From contig NW_026947486.1 in NCBI RefSeq assembly GCF_034190915.1, positions 79,340,044 to 79,404,043 on the forward strand: a stretch of DNA of 64,000 nt, given 5' to 3'. The position numbers were made by a program, and so were the translations under genes. Origin of the DNA: Cavia porcellus. Taxonomy: Eukaryota; Chordata; Mammalia; Rodentia; Caviidae. The notes under the pieces are model-generated. The model was given only the letters and a program-made list of their open reading frames with translations, made no database searches and was not told where the DNA came from. Numbering within the stretch: the first letter of the stretch is position 1; each line of letters starts with the position of its first letter. Below are positions 35,623 through 46,799 of the stretch, piece by piece.

Positions 35623-35765
35623 TTTTTGGAGACAGGTTTCAGTATGTAGTTCAGGCTGGATTTGAACTCCCTTATGTAACCCAGGATGGCCTCGAAGTCA
35701 GGACAATTCTCCTGTCTCAGCCTCCCAAGTTCTGGGATTACAGGAATGCACCATCACTCCTGACA
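35623..35765 (-). mobile_element. B1 SINE, antisense
   Basis: ttttttggagacaggtttc is followed by two tandem blocks (tagttcaggctggatttgaa and gtaacccaggatggcctcg) and then aagttctgggattacaggaa. This is a reversed B1 with the internal duplication. Confidence 0.85.
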
Positions 35766-36040
35766 AAATGAGGAAAGAATTAACTCAGTGGGAAGTTGCT
35801 TTTGAGCTGAAACTCTGAAAGGTGGAAATACTCTGTGTAAGCAGAATTTATTCCTTTATTTTTTTAACCCCCTTATTTCATTGAATGTACTTCTGGCCCA
35901 GCCCCACTTTGTGAACCACCTTCCTATATTCACACTCCAAGAGCACTCAGTTGACTATTTGACTGTTTGCACTTGTCAACTCATTACTAGCTTCACTAAG
36001 TCCCACCCTGCATACACCTCCTATCTCTTGACACTTAAAT
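35766..36040. other. unique-looking DNA
   Basis: A 99-codon frame at 35881-36180 runs into the L1 fragment and is not a gene. Confidence 0.45.
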
Positions 36041-36046
36041 TCGCCT

Positions 36047-36240
36047 GTTGCAAATGCTGGCAAGGCTACAGGGGGGAAAGGAACTTTGTTGGTAGAACTT
36101 TAAATTGGTATAAACACAATAGAAGTCAGCATGGAGATTTCTTTAAAAGACATCTTAAAACAGAATTCCATTTGATCTAGATATTCCTCTTCTAGGTATC
36201 TTCCCAAAAGAGTTAAATACATCATATTGGATCCCATAGG
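36047..36240 (+). mobile_element. L1 ORF2 C-terminal fragment
   Basis: The order caaatgctggcaaggctaca, then gtcagcatggagatttcttt and cttctaggtatcttcccaaa is the L1 ORF2 end, like 8270-8440 and 31210-31370. Confidence 0.75.
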
Positions 36241-37060
36241 GTTGACTGGAGAGGTATCAGAGGTGCTCAGAAAGGATTCACTGAAGCTACAAGTACACTG
36301 TAGTAGAGGAAGGCCTTACACCCTGAATCAAAACATTAGTTGAAAAGATGATGCATGTTGATCTAATTTAATAATTGGATCACTGAGGGGGGGGGGGCAG
36401 AAGAACTAAAGCAGCACTGTTCCAGCCCCTGCTCCTCGGGGAAGTAGCCAATCTGAGAGTGTTCTTAGTGAAGGAATGAACAAAGGAGCACTGAGGAGAC
36501 TGCATTCTTAAGGTCAGAGAATTTGTATATATTAGCCCTTTTGTCCTATCACCTCTTACAAACACGAGAGAATACTGCAGCCCAGAGGCAGCCTCAGTGG
36601 CAGTCACTGAAGGCGGAGGTTCTGAGAACTTCTCCACAGGCAGAATGGGCATAAATGGGCAAAAAGAGACAATGGATCCCTATAGGCGTCACCCTAACCT
36701 GCAGAACCTGTGGTCGCCACCTGAGGGTGAGTGTCTCCAGTTGCCACAGTTATGTAACAACCATCGTCTCTCCTGCAGACCTCCCCACGGTGTGTGAAAG
36801 CATCCATAAAGTCCTGAGGACTTCCAGCCTAGCAGAAGTATGCCCCCAACTCAGTGGCTCCCTGCCTGCAAGTGAACCTGCCTGCAGTTTCCACCCTTAG
36901 GCAGGTGGGGGTGGGAGGGGGAGCTGGAGCTTAAATCAAGACCAAGGAGAGTGTCAGGTTCTGTGACGAACTGGCAGACAGAATTCCTGAGACTGGGTTT
37001 GTCTGGGTTTTGGAGTACAAAAGAAAGGTGATTTTGTTGCAGTTGACGCAGTAAAAGTGT
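36241..37060. other. GC-richer unclassified block
   Basis: Contains a G10 run at 36389-36398 and a moderately GC-rich stretch at 36400-36930 with overlapping short frames. It might be an L1 leader (a pyrimidine-rich block follows at 37290-37560, as at 3735-3920). I could not align the two regions convincingly. Confidence 0.35.
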
Positions 37061-37139
37061 AACTAAGGAAGTGTGTGAGCACTCAGGCTTTTTGCCAAGG
37101 CAGTCATGTGCACATTCTCTTGTTGGAGTATTTTAAATG

Positions 37140-37262
37140 AGTTACTGTTGAATATGTATATTTTTTCTATCAAATATATATGTCTATATATAATTAGACA
37201 TATATTTCTTATATATATGTCTATATGTATATATGTACATATACATATAGACATATATATTT
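37140..37262. repeat. AT-rich palindromic cluster
   Basis: A nearly perfect palindrome at 37211-37260 centres on tatatatgtacatataca, with tatgtctatatg and catatagacata arms. A smaller one at 37178-37205 has tatgtctatata and tagacatata arms. It could extrude a cruciform. The minus-strand frame here is an artefact. Confidence 0.75.
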
Positions 37263-37952
37263 CTTAGGTTTACTTGGTTTTTTTTGCACCCTCTTTTGCT
37301 ATCCCTATCTACTCTTTTGAACTCACATTTCATGACAATAATGTTTTCTTATGTTTGGTTTTCCCACTTTATAAATTTTTCACCTGAAATTCTTCAGTTG
37401 CCACATTCTATTCTGTCAGTCACTCCTAGCTTCTCTTGCGTTAACCTTCTGTCCTCTTTATTGTACTCCCTTTGCCCTTCCTGATTTTATCTAGCCCCTT
37501 GCCTTTCCTTGCTTCTTTTTTCACTTGACAAGTGCACAAGTGGTTCTGACAACCTCGTAGATCTTCTCAATCCTTAAGTACACTTCCCTGCTCCTACATC
37601 TTTTCCTCTCCACCACAAATATCTTTTTAAACCCCCAACACTAAACGCTTAATCCAGATAAAGTACCTGCAACAGAATCTGATCCTATATCTATTTTTAA
37701 CTATTACTTTGCCTCCTATATACCTGCCCCCATAAATTTATGCTTGTCTTTCATCCATCCCTTAATCTCTCTCTTGTACTTCTTTTCCCACATCATAGAG
37801 TAACTGCTAATAACAGTTGAATGTGGGCTGCAAAGGGTGTTAATAAAGGAGGAAAGTATAAATGGAAAGTCTACCACATATAAATGGTATGTGATAGCAT
37901 CTATAGCTGCTGTTATAATGAGAAGTAATTCTTCCCTCAAAACTCAAGGACC
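37263..37952. other. pyrimidine-rich then unique DNA
   Basis: T/C-rich at 37265-37560 and mixed after. No gene supported. Confidence 0.4.
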
Positions 37953-38062
37953 GGGGCTGGGGATTTAGCTCAGCGGCAGAAGCACCTGCCTTGCAAGCAG
38001 GCAGTCGTGAGTTAGATCCCTGGTACAGATAAAAAGCAAAACAAAACAAAACAAAAACCCTC
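37953..38062 (+). mobile_element. young ID SINE, sense, with A-rich tail
   Basis: The body ggggctggggatttagctc ... gcaagcaggcagtcg ... gagttagatccctggtac keeps good tRNA-type A and B boxes. A tail (aaaagcaaaacaaaacaaaa) follows. Short flanking repeats (ctcaag) may be a target duplication. It is the best preserved ID in the window, so probably recent. ID elements derive from a tRNA-Ala-like RNA (BC1 lineage). Confidence 0.88.
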
Positions 38063-38079
38063 AAGATCAGAGTCAAAAC

Positions 38080-39188
38080 CACTTAAATTAAATAACTGAT
38101 GTAATAAATAATATCTCTGGGCAAACAAAGCTGAAAACATCATGGGAAGGCAGTATTTTACTAAAAAGACTTTCATATAACTTACAAGCTCTCCTCATTC
38201 TAAGTGAATTTGACCTGCAGCAACAAGAAAAAGAGAAAACTAACAAACAAAAAGATATGCATATTTCTCCGAACATGAACAAGGCAACAAAAGATCACAA
38301 AGTTCTACCACCTCTCCCAAGGCAGATCCAGAGGCCACAAATGGAGAGCAAAGCAAAAAAAAGATAGTAGATCTAAGAGTTGATTAAAAAAGAGTAAAAG
38401 GAATTTGGTGTATTCAAAGATAATATGACCCAAAAGGTTATCATACAAGATGACCAATGCAAATTTGAAGAAAACAAATAAAAAATTGGAAGATCTGGCC
38501 AAAATGGTTCAAAACATAAATAATAAGGTTAACAAATCTATAGAATTCTCAGAAAGATATCAGACAGCAATACAGATTATAAAAACTTCATAGAGTTCAT
38601 AAATTTCAGACATTATCAATGTGAAGACACAGCTTCTAACATCAAGGACAAAATGGTACATTATGATGAATTACTCATTGAAAAATAAAAGAAGAAAACT
38701 TCATCCAATAGCTACTAAAAACACTAAGAAGGACAACATAAGTCTAATTGGAGATAAAGAGAAACTGAAAGATAGAACATACGAAATAATCAGCTCATCT
38801 AGAGAAATTATAATGGAAAACTTCACTAACATGAAAAAAGAATTCAGCATACAAGTAAGCAAGGTTTATACAACATCAACCAACTATAAAGGAAAAAACC
38901 TTTTCAAAACACATTTTAATTAATGTGCCAAATTTCCAATAAAAAAAACTTGAATTTTAAAAGTGGTCAGACAAATAATCACATTAATTCTAAAGTTTAT
39001 TAGAATTAATATTATAATTATATTAATTATATAACTATATTATTATTATTATTATTAATTAGAACTATCGCGGACTTTTTCACACAAACTTTAAAGGCCA
39101 GGAAATCTCAGAGTAAGATATTTCAAGCCGTAAAAGCAAACAACTTCCAGATTAACCTATCTGGCATAATTTTCCTTCAAAACAATGG
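38080..39188 (+). mobile_element. older L1: leader and ORF1, interrupted
   Basis: Coiled-coil ORF1-like coding is seen at 38621-38923 (KKDNISLIGDKEKLKDR, IMENFTNMKKEF). It ends in the ORF1 C-terminal domain at 39090-39188 (LKARKSQSKIFQAVKANN, then IIFLQNN). The protein sense resumes at 41677 (GEIMAFCEKE), showing that the element at 39190 landed inside this ORF1. An AT-rich (TTA)n patch lies at 39030-39058. Confidence 0.7.
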
Positions 39189-39622
39189 AAAGACCCCAGC
39201 CACCATGTGCACTCCAGCTGCCATCAGGACTCTCCAGTGGGTAGGCAGCACTGAGAGGGAGAATCAGTCAGGTCAGCCCCAGTAAGCACTCCAGCCATCG
39301 TTGGAACTCTCCCATAGGTATCCAGGGCAAGCCATGTCTTAGAGAAGCCATGAATGTCTAGAAAAGCCATCCATGCAACCCACTGCCTCCTGAGGAACCA
39401 GGGTTAGCAGAAACCAAGATACCTAACATATCCCTATACATTGTGGATGGGTAGCCAATGTGGGACACACATGGGACCTCACAACTTGCTCACCTGCAGA
39501 AACCTAGGAAAATATGAAGATGAAGCAAAAGGCAATCCCTGGCCTCCAGCCAAAAGAGAACAAGTGTCTGAGACATAGACATGGAATCAAGTTGTAGTCA
39601 CACACGGGAAATTTCTGGAATG

Positions 39623-40520
39623 ATGGTGATTGAATTAAAGAAAATACTTAATACGGCTATAACATAAATCAAATCAAAAATAATATCTCAGGTGAAAGAA
39701 GAAATGACAAATATTATACAAGGGTTGCTGAGCCTATCTAAAGAAGACATAGATAGAAAAAAGGGGCATAGGAGAATGAGGGAAGCTTAGCATGAACATT
39801 ATAAAGAAGAGGAATGCATGAAACAGACCCAAAGAGATACTCAGAAAATTAAAAACTCCACTGAAAGCTGGCAAAACCTTTTCAAAGAAACTGAAAATAG
39901 ATTTTCAAACCTTGAAGACAAGATGGCAGTAAGAGATCATGAAAGGAAAATTTCTGAGAAAAAACAAGGAACCAGGAAATAATTCAATGGCTGCAAGACA
40001 ATGTAAAGAAAAATAATTTAAGAGTGACAGGTGTCAACAAAAAAGCAGCAGTCAACACAAATGACAAAAAGAGACAATTTACAGAAGCCATAGCTGAGAA
40101 CTTCCCAAGCATGGGAAAAGGACCTGACATACACATAAGTGAGGCATATAGAACTCCAATTAGCCATGACCAAAATAAATCTACACCTAGACATGTGTTA
40201 ATCAAGACCCCACAAATTCAACACAAGAACAGAATAGTGAAGACTGTTAGAGGAAAGAAACAGATCATCTGTAAAGGAAAACCCATCAGAATCAGGACAG
40301 GCTTCTCAACTCAAACATCAGGTCAAGAAAAACTTGACATGAAATCCTTCCAGTCTTCAAAGAAAATAACTCCCAACCTGGTTGATGTACCCTGCCAAAC
40401 TATGTTTCAAAATTGATGGAGAAATAGGATACTTCCATGACAAAGAACAAATGAAGCAATTTATGACTCCAAACCAAGCCACACACAGTACTGAAGCATA
40501 TTCTAGAGAGAGAGGGAAAA
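39623..40520 (+). pseudogene. L1 ORF1p remnant, copy 2
   Basis: The start is parallel to 19469 (MVIELKKIL). The 130-codon open section 40024-40416 covers most of the RNA-binding part: AIAENFPSMGKGPDIHISEA, RTPISHDQNK and GKPIRIRTGFSTQT. These match the ORF1 at 43294-44279. An early stop (in ctataacataaatc), a frameshift and a stop after about 40416 break it. There are few differences from copy 1, most of them substitutions. Confidence 0.75.
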
Positions 40521-40663
40521 AATGGCCACAGTCCCAGAAACAGCAGCAGAGTGGGATCACTGAGCAGGGTACAGTTGAATGGAGGCAAAAAGTAGGGAGC
40601 CAGTGGCAGGAAAAAAGCATGCAAGAGACAACCCAGTCCCCATGTTGGCCATGACCAGTAATG

Positions 40664-40846
40664 TAGATGGCCTTGATTCACCAATAAAAAGAACACAGGC
40701 AGGGTGGATCAAGAAAGAAGATGCATCAACATGCGGTATACAAGAAACACATGAACTCCAAAGGAAATTCATAGACTGAAAATCAAAAGACAAAAAGCAA
40801 TGCTCCGTGTGACAGGGAAGCAGAAATAAAGCAGAGGTGGTTTGCT
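40664..40846 (+). pseudogene. L1 ORF2p N-terminal stub and deletion junction, copy 2
   Basis: Same content as the stub at 20508-20690 at an offset of 20156. Endonuclease start (VDGLDSPIKRTQAGWIKK) and QETH motif, then the jump at about 40843 to the ORF2 C-terminal end. There is no RT and no complete endonuclease. Confidence 0.8.
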
Positions 40847-41111
40847 CATCAATTGCAGAATAGATAATAAAGATAGTGGCATTTTTATGTAATGGAATGC
40901 TACTCAGCTACAGAGAAGGATAATCATGAGGCTCTGTTAGGTAAATGGATGCAACTCATGATCAGGCTCTTGGGTGAAATGGTTCAGACTCACATAGGTG
41001 AACATCATGCTGTCTCCCTAGCATAAGAAACTGAAGGAGTTAGTGGGATCCAAGATGTACAGTAGATATGGTGAAAGTGAAAGAGGAGGAAATGTGTGAA
41101 AAGGGAAGGTG

Positions 41112-41665
41112 GTAGCCGTTGTTGGTTCCCTAAGTTTTCTTTTAAAATCCTCTGTAATTTTATTGTTTTATTTTGATTGGTCTTATTCTGTTTTGTTTGG
41201 TTTCATTTTATTACATCTGGTGGCATAGGCAGCTATTTTGAAGATAACAAGGTATCTTCTGGTAGCCATTGTTGATTTTCTATTATTTTATTTGAAAATC
41301 TTGCATAGCTTTCATTGTTTTGTTTTGATTCACTTTATTTTGTTCTGGTTTGTTTGATTTTACTACTTCTGATGTTATGGCAGCTTTTTTGGAAGATAAG
41401 AGAGGCATTATGGAAACCATTGTTGATTTGCAATTATCTTGTTTTGAAATCCTGCATTACTTTCACTGTTTTGTTTTTATTATTTTTCTTCTTTTTTTGG
41501 TTTGATTTTAATGTGTATTATGATATGAAGATCTGTTTTGAAGATAACAAGATATATTCTGGCAGTTATTGTTGGTTTCCTATTATCCTGTTCTGAAGTC
41601 ATATTATTTTCACTGTTTTGTTTTGATTGTGTTTATTCTGTTTTATTTTGTTTGGTTTATTCTCT
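41112..41665 (+). repeat. L1 3' UTR tandem module, 3.7 units of ~150 bp
   Basis: Unit starts: 41112 (gtagccgttgttggtt), 41262 (gtagccattgttgatt), 41413 (gaaaccattgttgatt) and 41561 (gcagttattgttggtt); spacings 150, 151 and 148. Each unit contains an agctattttgaagataacaa-like block and a ttgttttgattgattttatt-like block. The + strand is T/G-rich. Confidence 0.88.
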
Positions 41666-41676
41666 TAAAAATAAAA

Positions 41677-41861
41677 GATGGAGAAATAATGGCATTTTGT
41701 GAAAAAGAATAGCTCAAAATGTTTATGAAACCAGAGCAGCACTCCAGAAAATACTCAAGACTATCATAGACAGATATGATGAAACTATGAAAACTGAAAA
41801 TCAAGATGGAATGTATACATAAATAATAGATAATAGAATAAATTTAAAAATGAAATGAAAA
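41677..41861 (+). mobile_element. older L1 ORF1 C-terminus, resumed after insertion
   Basis: Translation of gagaaataatggcattttg ... ccagagcagcactccagaaa gives the ORF1 ending pattern (E..FCEKE.LKMF.KPE). It continues the element broken at 39188. Then comes the inter-ORF region. Confidence 0.6.
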
Positions 41862-42054
41862 ACCAAGCGGTCCTTTTGAGCACTTTCTTTCACCTCATTA
41901 TCACATTATCTATTGTGCCTAAGTCTTGTAACCTAAACTACTTGTATGATAACAATATGCAATATATTAATTAGTGTAATTTCCCTATTATTTTTTAAAT
42001 TCTGTATCATTTCTTTTTTCTTTTTTTGTTTTTTTAAAATAAAAAGCAAAGTGT
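41862..42054 (+). mobile_element. short L1 3' terminus insertion
   Basis: The order ttgtgcctaagtcttgtaac, then cttgtatgataacaatatgc, attaattagtgtaatttccc and tttttttaaaataaaaagc is the L1 3' tail. It is flanked by similar motifs aaaaaccaagcg and aaaaagcaaagtg (an imperfect target duplication). It sits between ORF1 and ORF2 of the older L1. Confidence 0.55.
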
Positions 42055-42611
42055 CATTAAAGAGTCCGGCAATAGGAAAAATGAACATATTTTGTTAATA
42101 ACTCATAGTTTTAATGACTTCAACTCTCCAATTACAATACACAGATTGGACCAAAAAACCAAATCCAACAGTCTGCTGCATTCAAGAAACTCATGTAATA
42201 TGAATATATATTCATAGACTAAATGTTAGAAGATGGAAAACAAGATTTCAAGCTTCAGTCAACCAAAGCAAGTAGAAGTAGCAATTTTAATGTTGGACAA
42301 AGTGCATTGGAAGATAATACTAATCATAAGAGACAGAAAGATCACTACATACTAGTTAAATTAATAATCCAACAAGAAGAAATAAAATCTACAAATGTAT
42401 ATGCAGTGAATACTGAAGGAGCTATTTTCATAAAACAAACTCTTTCAGACATAAAACATCAAATAACTACTAATATAATTAGAGTAGGCCATCTCAATAT
42501 CCCACTTATACAAAGAGGTGGATCAACAAAACAATCAAAAATGAAATTTCAGAGTTGAAGCATGCCCTTGGACATATGGACTTAATTGACAACACAAGAA
42601 TGTTCTACACA
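42055..42611 (+). pseudogene. older L1 ORF2 endonuclease fragment
   Basis: An open 111-codon piece (42223-42558) plus flanks reads as the L1 endonuclease N-terminal half: CCIQETH at about 42175, then HYILVKLIIQQEEIKSTNVYA and the IRVGHLNIPL block. It ends at 42611 where the monomer array of the next L1 begins. Confidence 0.75.
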
Positions 42612-43085
42612 AGATCATCACTCCCAGTGGTCAAGGACCCACCCAGCTCCCAGCCACACTAGGCTGGGCTTTGCAGGTTTCAGGCCTGCCTGGACCATTC
42701 CCAGTGACCTTCTTTCAATCTGGGAAACTCAGCTCCCTGCTGTGGTGAGTCCTGCGTGTCATCCCAAGCCCCTGGAGACTTTAAGATCATTGCTCCCAGT
42801 GGGCAAGAATCCGCCAAGCTCCCAGCCACACTAGACTAGGCTTGGGAGGTTTTGTGGCCTAACTAGATTACGCCCAGCAATCTTCTTCAATCAGGAGAGT
42901 TGAGTACGTGAAGTGAGTTCTAGGGCAGTGGTCCTTGCCTGGGGAGAACTTTAGACCATCATCCAGGGTAGTTAGGTGCTCAACCAGCTTCCTGGAACAC
43001 TGTAAGTGGCATGGGAGTGCCTGAGAGCCTGACTGGACCACATTCAGCAACCTCCATTCAGTCCCAGGAGCCCAGGGCATAGGAA
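42612..43085 (+). promoter_or_regulatory. L1 5' UTR monomers, 2.8 units of ~170 bp
   Basis: Unit starts: 42612 (agatcatcactcccagtgg), 42784 (agatcattgctcccagtgg) and 42953 (agaccatcatccaggg); spacings 172 and 169. The units share gctcccagccacactag and a ccagtgacctt/cagcaatctt block. In rodent L1s tandem 5' monomers act as promoter units; that role is inferred here from position and form. The units are GC-rich against an AT-rich background. Confidence 0.8.
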
Positions 43086-43289
43086 GCCTTGGAACAACAC
43101 TTGAAACACAGAAATATAGGAAAATGACAAAATGAAAGACCAAAATACAATCTTGAACCTCGAACTCATCCCAAGAAAGCCCAGGGGAAGCCTTGGAACA
43201 ACACTTGAAACACGGAAATATAAGAAGATGACAAAACAAAAGACCAAAATGCAATCTTGAACCTTCAGCCCATCCCAAGAAAGCCTAGG
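43082..43289 (+). repeat. 104-bp tandem duplication in L1 leader
   Basis: ggaagccttggaacaacact occurs at 43082 and again at 43186. The two 104-bp units continue through gaaatatagg/gaaatataag and caagaaagccc/caagaaagcct with about 10 differences. It lies just before ORF1. Confidence 0.88.
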
Positions 43290-43293
43290 AGCC

Positions 43294-44279
43294 ATGTACA
43301 TAGAAGAAAATATATGCAATACACCTGAAATACCTCAAATAATAGCAACTGAAATAAAGAAGCAGCTCCTGGAAGCCTTAAAGGAATTCAAACTAGAAAT
43401 AATCTCCCAGGTAAAGAAGAAATGATAAAAGAAATGAAAGAAATGCTGAACACATCTAAATAGCACACAGTTAAAAAAATTAGAAAAAAAAACAAAAACA
43501 TAGAATCCCCAGATGAACAATATAAGAAACAAACAGAATACAGGAAGCAGATTCAAAGAGATATACAGGAAATCAAAAATTCCATTGAAAGTTGTCAAAA
43601 CCGACTCAATGAAAGTGAAGATAGAATTTCAGACCTCAAAGACAAGATTGCAACTAGTGAAAAGGAAAGGAAAGATCTTTTAAAAATAACAAGGAATCAG
43701 GAAATAACAATTCAACATCTGCAAGATGATGTAAAGAAAAGCAACATAAGATTCATAGGGATAAATGAAAAAGAAGGGAACAAAACAAATGATATCAAGA
43801 GGCTATTTACGGAAGTAATAGCTGAAGATTTCCCAAACATGAGAATGGAAACTGACATTAGGATTAGTGAAGCATATAGAACTCCAGATAGACATAACCA
43901 AAATAAAATTACACCTAGACATATAATAATCACCATTCCAGAAATTGAACATAAGAATAGCGTGTTAAAAGCTGTTATAGAGAAAAGACGGATCACTTAT
44001 AAAGGAAAACCTATCAGAATCACAGCAGACTTCTCAACACAAACAATGAAGTCAAGAACAGCATGCAGTGAAGTATTTCAGATCCTAAAGGAAAATGATT
44101 TTCAACCTAGACTGATGTACCCTGTGAAGCTGTCCTTCAAAATGGATGGAGAAATAAGATACTTCCATGACAAAGAACAGCTAATAAGCTTCATGTTTAC
44201 CAAGCCAACACTGCAAAGGATACTGAAAGACAGTCTAGATACGCATAGGAAAAAACCACTAAGCAAGGTTGAAAATTAA
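43294..44279 (+). pseudogene. L1 ORF1p, nearly intact
   Basis: The start ATG at 43294 (MYIEENICNTPEIPQ) follows the duplicated leader. The N-terminal coiled coil (for example NRLNESEDRISDLKDKI) spans about 43430-43720. The RRM follows (SNIRFIGINEKEG, then MRMETDIRISEAYRTP). The C-terminal domain carries the KGKPIRITADFSTQT, QPRLMYPVKLSFKMDGEIRY and HDKEQL segments, ending at TAA 44277-44279. Defects: a one-base frameshift near 43415-43425 and a TAG at 43461-43463. The length is close to a usual ORF1p of about 330-370 residues. The protein binds L1 RNA as a trimer and is needed in cis for retrotransposition. Confidence 0.85.
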
Positions 44280-44319
44280 ACAGAATGGAAAGATAAAGAT
44301 GCAACACAAGAAAAATAAC

Positions 44320-46745
44320 ATGTCAACAATAAACCAATATATAAAGTTATAACTATTACTGTGAATTGTCTCAATTCACCAATTAAAAGAAACAGACTGG
44401 AAAAATGGATCAAGAAACAACATCAAACCATATACTGTCTTCAAGAAACCCATCTAACCCAAAAGAAAACTCACAGACTGAAATTCAAAGGATGGAAAAC
44501 AATACTTCATGCAACAGGAACCCCCAAAAAGTGGAGGTATCTATTCTGTTTGCAGAAAATGTGAACTTCAACCAAGATTGATCCTAAGAGATAAAGAAGG
44601 TCATTAATACTGGTTAGGGGAAAACTTCAAGAGGAAGAGATAATTATCTTAAATATATATGCACCAAATTCCAGAGCACCCAGTTACACAAAGCAAGCAT
44701 TAACAGAATTGAAAAATCAAATTAGAAATAACACAATTATAACAGGATACCTTAACACACCATTGACACCAAGGGACAGATCAACCAGACAAAAAATCAG
44801 CAAAGAAATAACAAAACTGAGTCACACCTGTGAACAAATGGACTTGATAGACATATACACAGTGTTCATTCAACAGCACCAGAATATACATTCTTCTCAG
44901 AAGCACATGGAACAGTCTCTAAAATAGACTATATGCTATCTCACAGAACATACTTAAATAAATGCAAAAGAATTGAAATTACTCCTGCATGTTATCAGAA
45001 CACAGTGCCATGAAACTAGAAATTAAAAGTCCCCACAAACACATGGAAATTGAATAATACACTCTTGAGCAATCAGTAGATCATGGGGAAAATTAAAGAA
45101 GAAGTTAAACAGTACCTACAAGCAAATGAAAATACAAATACAACTTACTGGAATCTGTGGGATGCAATGAAAGCAGTCCTCATAGGGATATTTATGTCAC
45201 TGAGCTCCCATATCAGGAAAATAGAACGAATGCAAATAAACAACCTGATGATACAACTCAAACATCCAGAAAAAGAAGAGTGAGTCAAACCCAAAGCCAA
45301 AAGAAGGGAGGAAATTATATAAATCAGAGCAGAAATTATTGCAATAGATACTAAGAAAACAATCCAAATAATCAATGAATCAAAGAGTTGGTTCTTTGAA
45401 AGAATAAATAAAATTGATAAGCCCTTAGTCAACCTTATTTTAAAAAGGAAAGAAAAAGACCAAATTCATGTAATAAGGAATGAAAAAGGTGAAATCACTA
45501 CAGACTCTGTAGAAATACAGATCATCAACAACTATTTCAAAAACCTCTACTCTCATAGGTTCAATAACACAGAAGAAATGGACAGATTCCTAGAAACATA
45601 TGAAGTATCGAAACTGGGTCAAGAAGATGTAAAACTGCTGAATAACCCAATTACTATTAATGATATTGAAAACGTAATTAAGTTCTTACCTACAAAGAAG
45701 AGCCCAAGCCCAGACGGATTCACTGGAGAATTCTACAAGAAATACCAAAAGACCTAATGCCAACACTCCTCAGACACTTCAATGAAACTGAAAGGGAAGA
45801 AATCCTTCCTAAATCGTCCCTAGAAGCAAATATTACTCTCGTACCAAAACCAGAGAAGGATCCAACTGAAAAAGAAAACTACAGACCAGTCTCCCTAAGG
45901 AACACAGATGCAAAAATCCTCAATAAAATATTGGCAAATAGGATGCAGCAAATCATCAAGAAGATCATACACCATGACCAAGTGGGATTCATCCCAGGCA
46001 TGCAGGGATGGTTCAATATATGTAAATCAATAAATGTAATATACCATATCAATAGAGCCAAAAGTAAGAATCACATGATCACTTCTATAGAGGCAGAAAA
46101 AGCTTTTGATAAGGTCCAACATTCATTTATGATAAGAACCTTGCAGAAAATTGGTATAGATGATATTTACCTCAATATAATTAAGGCCGTCTATGACAAA
46201 CCAACAGCCAATATCTACTAAATGGCCAAAAATTGAAGGCCTTTACTTTAAAATCAGGCACAAGACAAGGATGTCCCTTATCGCTGCTCCTATTTAATAT
46301 AGTACTGGAGATACTGGCCAGAGCAATTAGACAAGAGAGAGAAATAAAAGGTGTAAAGATAGGAAAAGAAGAAGTTAAATTATTATTATTTGCAGATGAC
46401 ATGATACTCTATATAGAAGATCCCCAAAACTCCATTGAAAGACTCCTAGATACAATAAATAAATTCAGTAATGTAGCTGGATACAGAATAAATACTCAAA
46501 AATCAATAGCATTCCTATACACTAACAACAAAGTCACAGAGAGAGAAATAAGAGAGGCCACACCCTTCACACTAGCAACCAAAAAAACAAAATATTTAGG
46601 AATTACTCTCACGAAAGAAGTTAAAGACCTATACAGGGAAAATTATAATACACTGAAAAATGAAATTGAAGATGATCTCATAAAATGGAAAGACATCCCT
46701 TGTTCATGGATAGGAAGAATAAATAAATCAAACTCACATGTATAA
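44320..46745 (+). pseudogene. L1 ORF2p, broken and C-terminally truncated
   Basis: The endonuclease part starts near 44320 (LNSPIKR at about 44370, CLQETHL at about 44435), with frameshifts at about 44560-44930. A linker follows, then the reverse transcriptase: 45757-46221 holds [30 protein letters not shown] and AEKAFDK. 46233-46745 holds TRQGCPLS and the catalytic FADD box at 46389-46400, then the thumb (YLGITL). At least five frame breaks are present. The C-terminal cysteine-rich domain is absent because of the junction at about 46730. It is non-functional, but the RT core is well conserved, so decay is recent relative to neighbours. Confidence 0.85.
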
Positions 46746-46799
46746 ATACCAAATAGTCTCCCTAGTGTAAGAAATGATTAGAATACATAAAAGTACGTG

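Larger units (their letters stand above)
39190..41676 (+). mobile_element. internally deleted L1, copy 2 (ORF1-bearing half-L1)
   Basis: Layout: two ~77-bp leader monomers from about 39205 and 39285; ORF1 remnant from ATG 39623 to about 40520; ORF2 N-terminal stub 40664-about 40843; the same junction as copy 1 (gaggtggtttgctcatcaat); the ORF2 terminus; a 3' UTR with four ~150-bp modules (41112-41665); and the terminus ttctcttaaaaataaa. It is inserted into an older L1 ORF1. The flanks aaaacaatggaaa (39177-39189) and aaaagatggaga (41676-41687) may be an imperfect target duplication. It is therefore a discrete unit of about 2.49 kb, 3'-complete, and longer at the 3' end than copy 1. Confidence 0.85.

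Noticed and set aside
37953..38025. Possible tRNA gene (A- and B-box sequence)
   Set aside because: It has an A-rich 3' tail and ID-consensus body and no acceptor-stem pairing, so it is an ID SINE.
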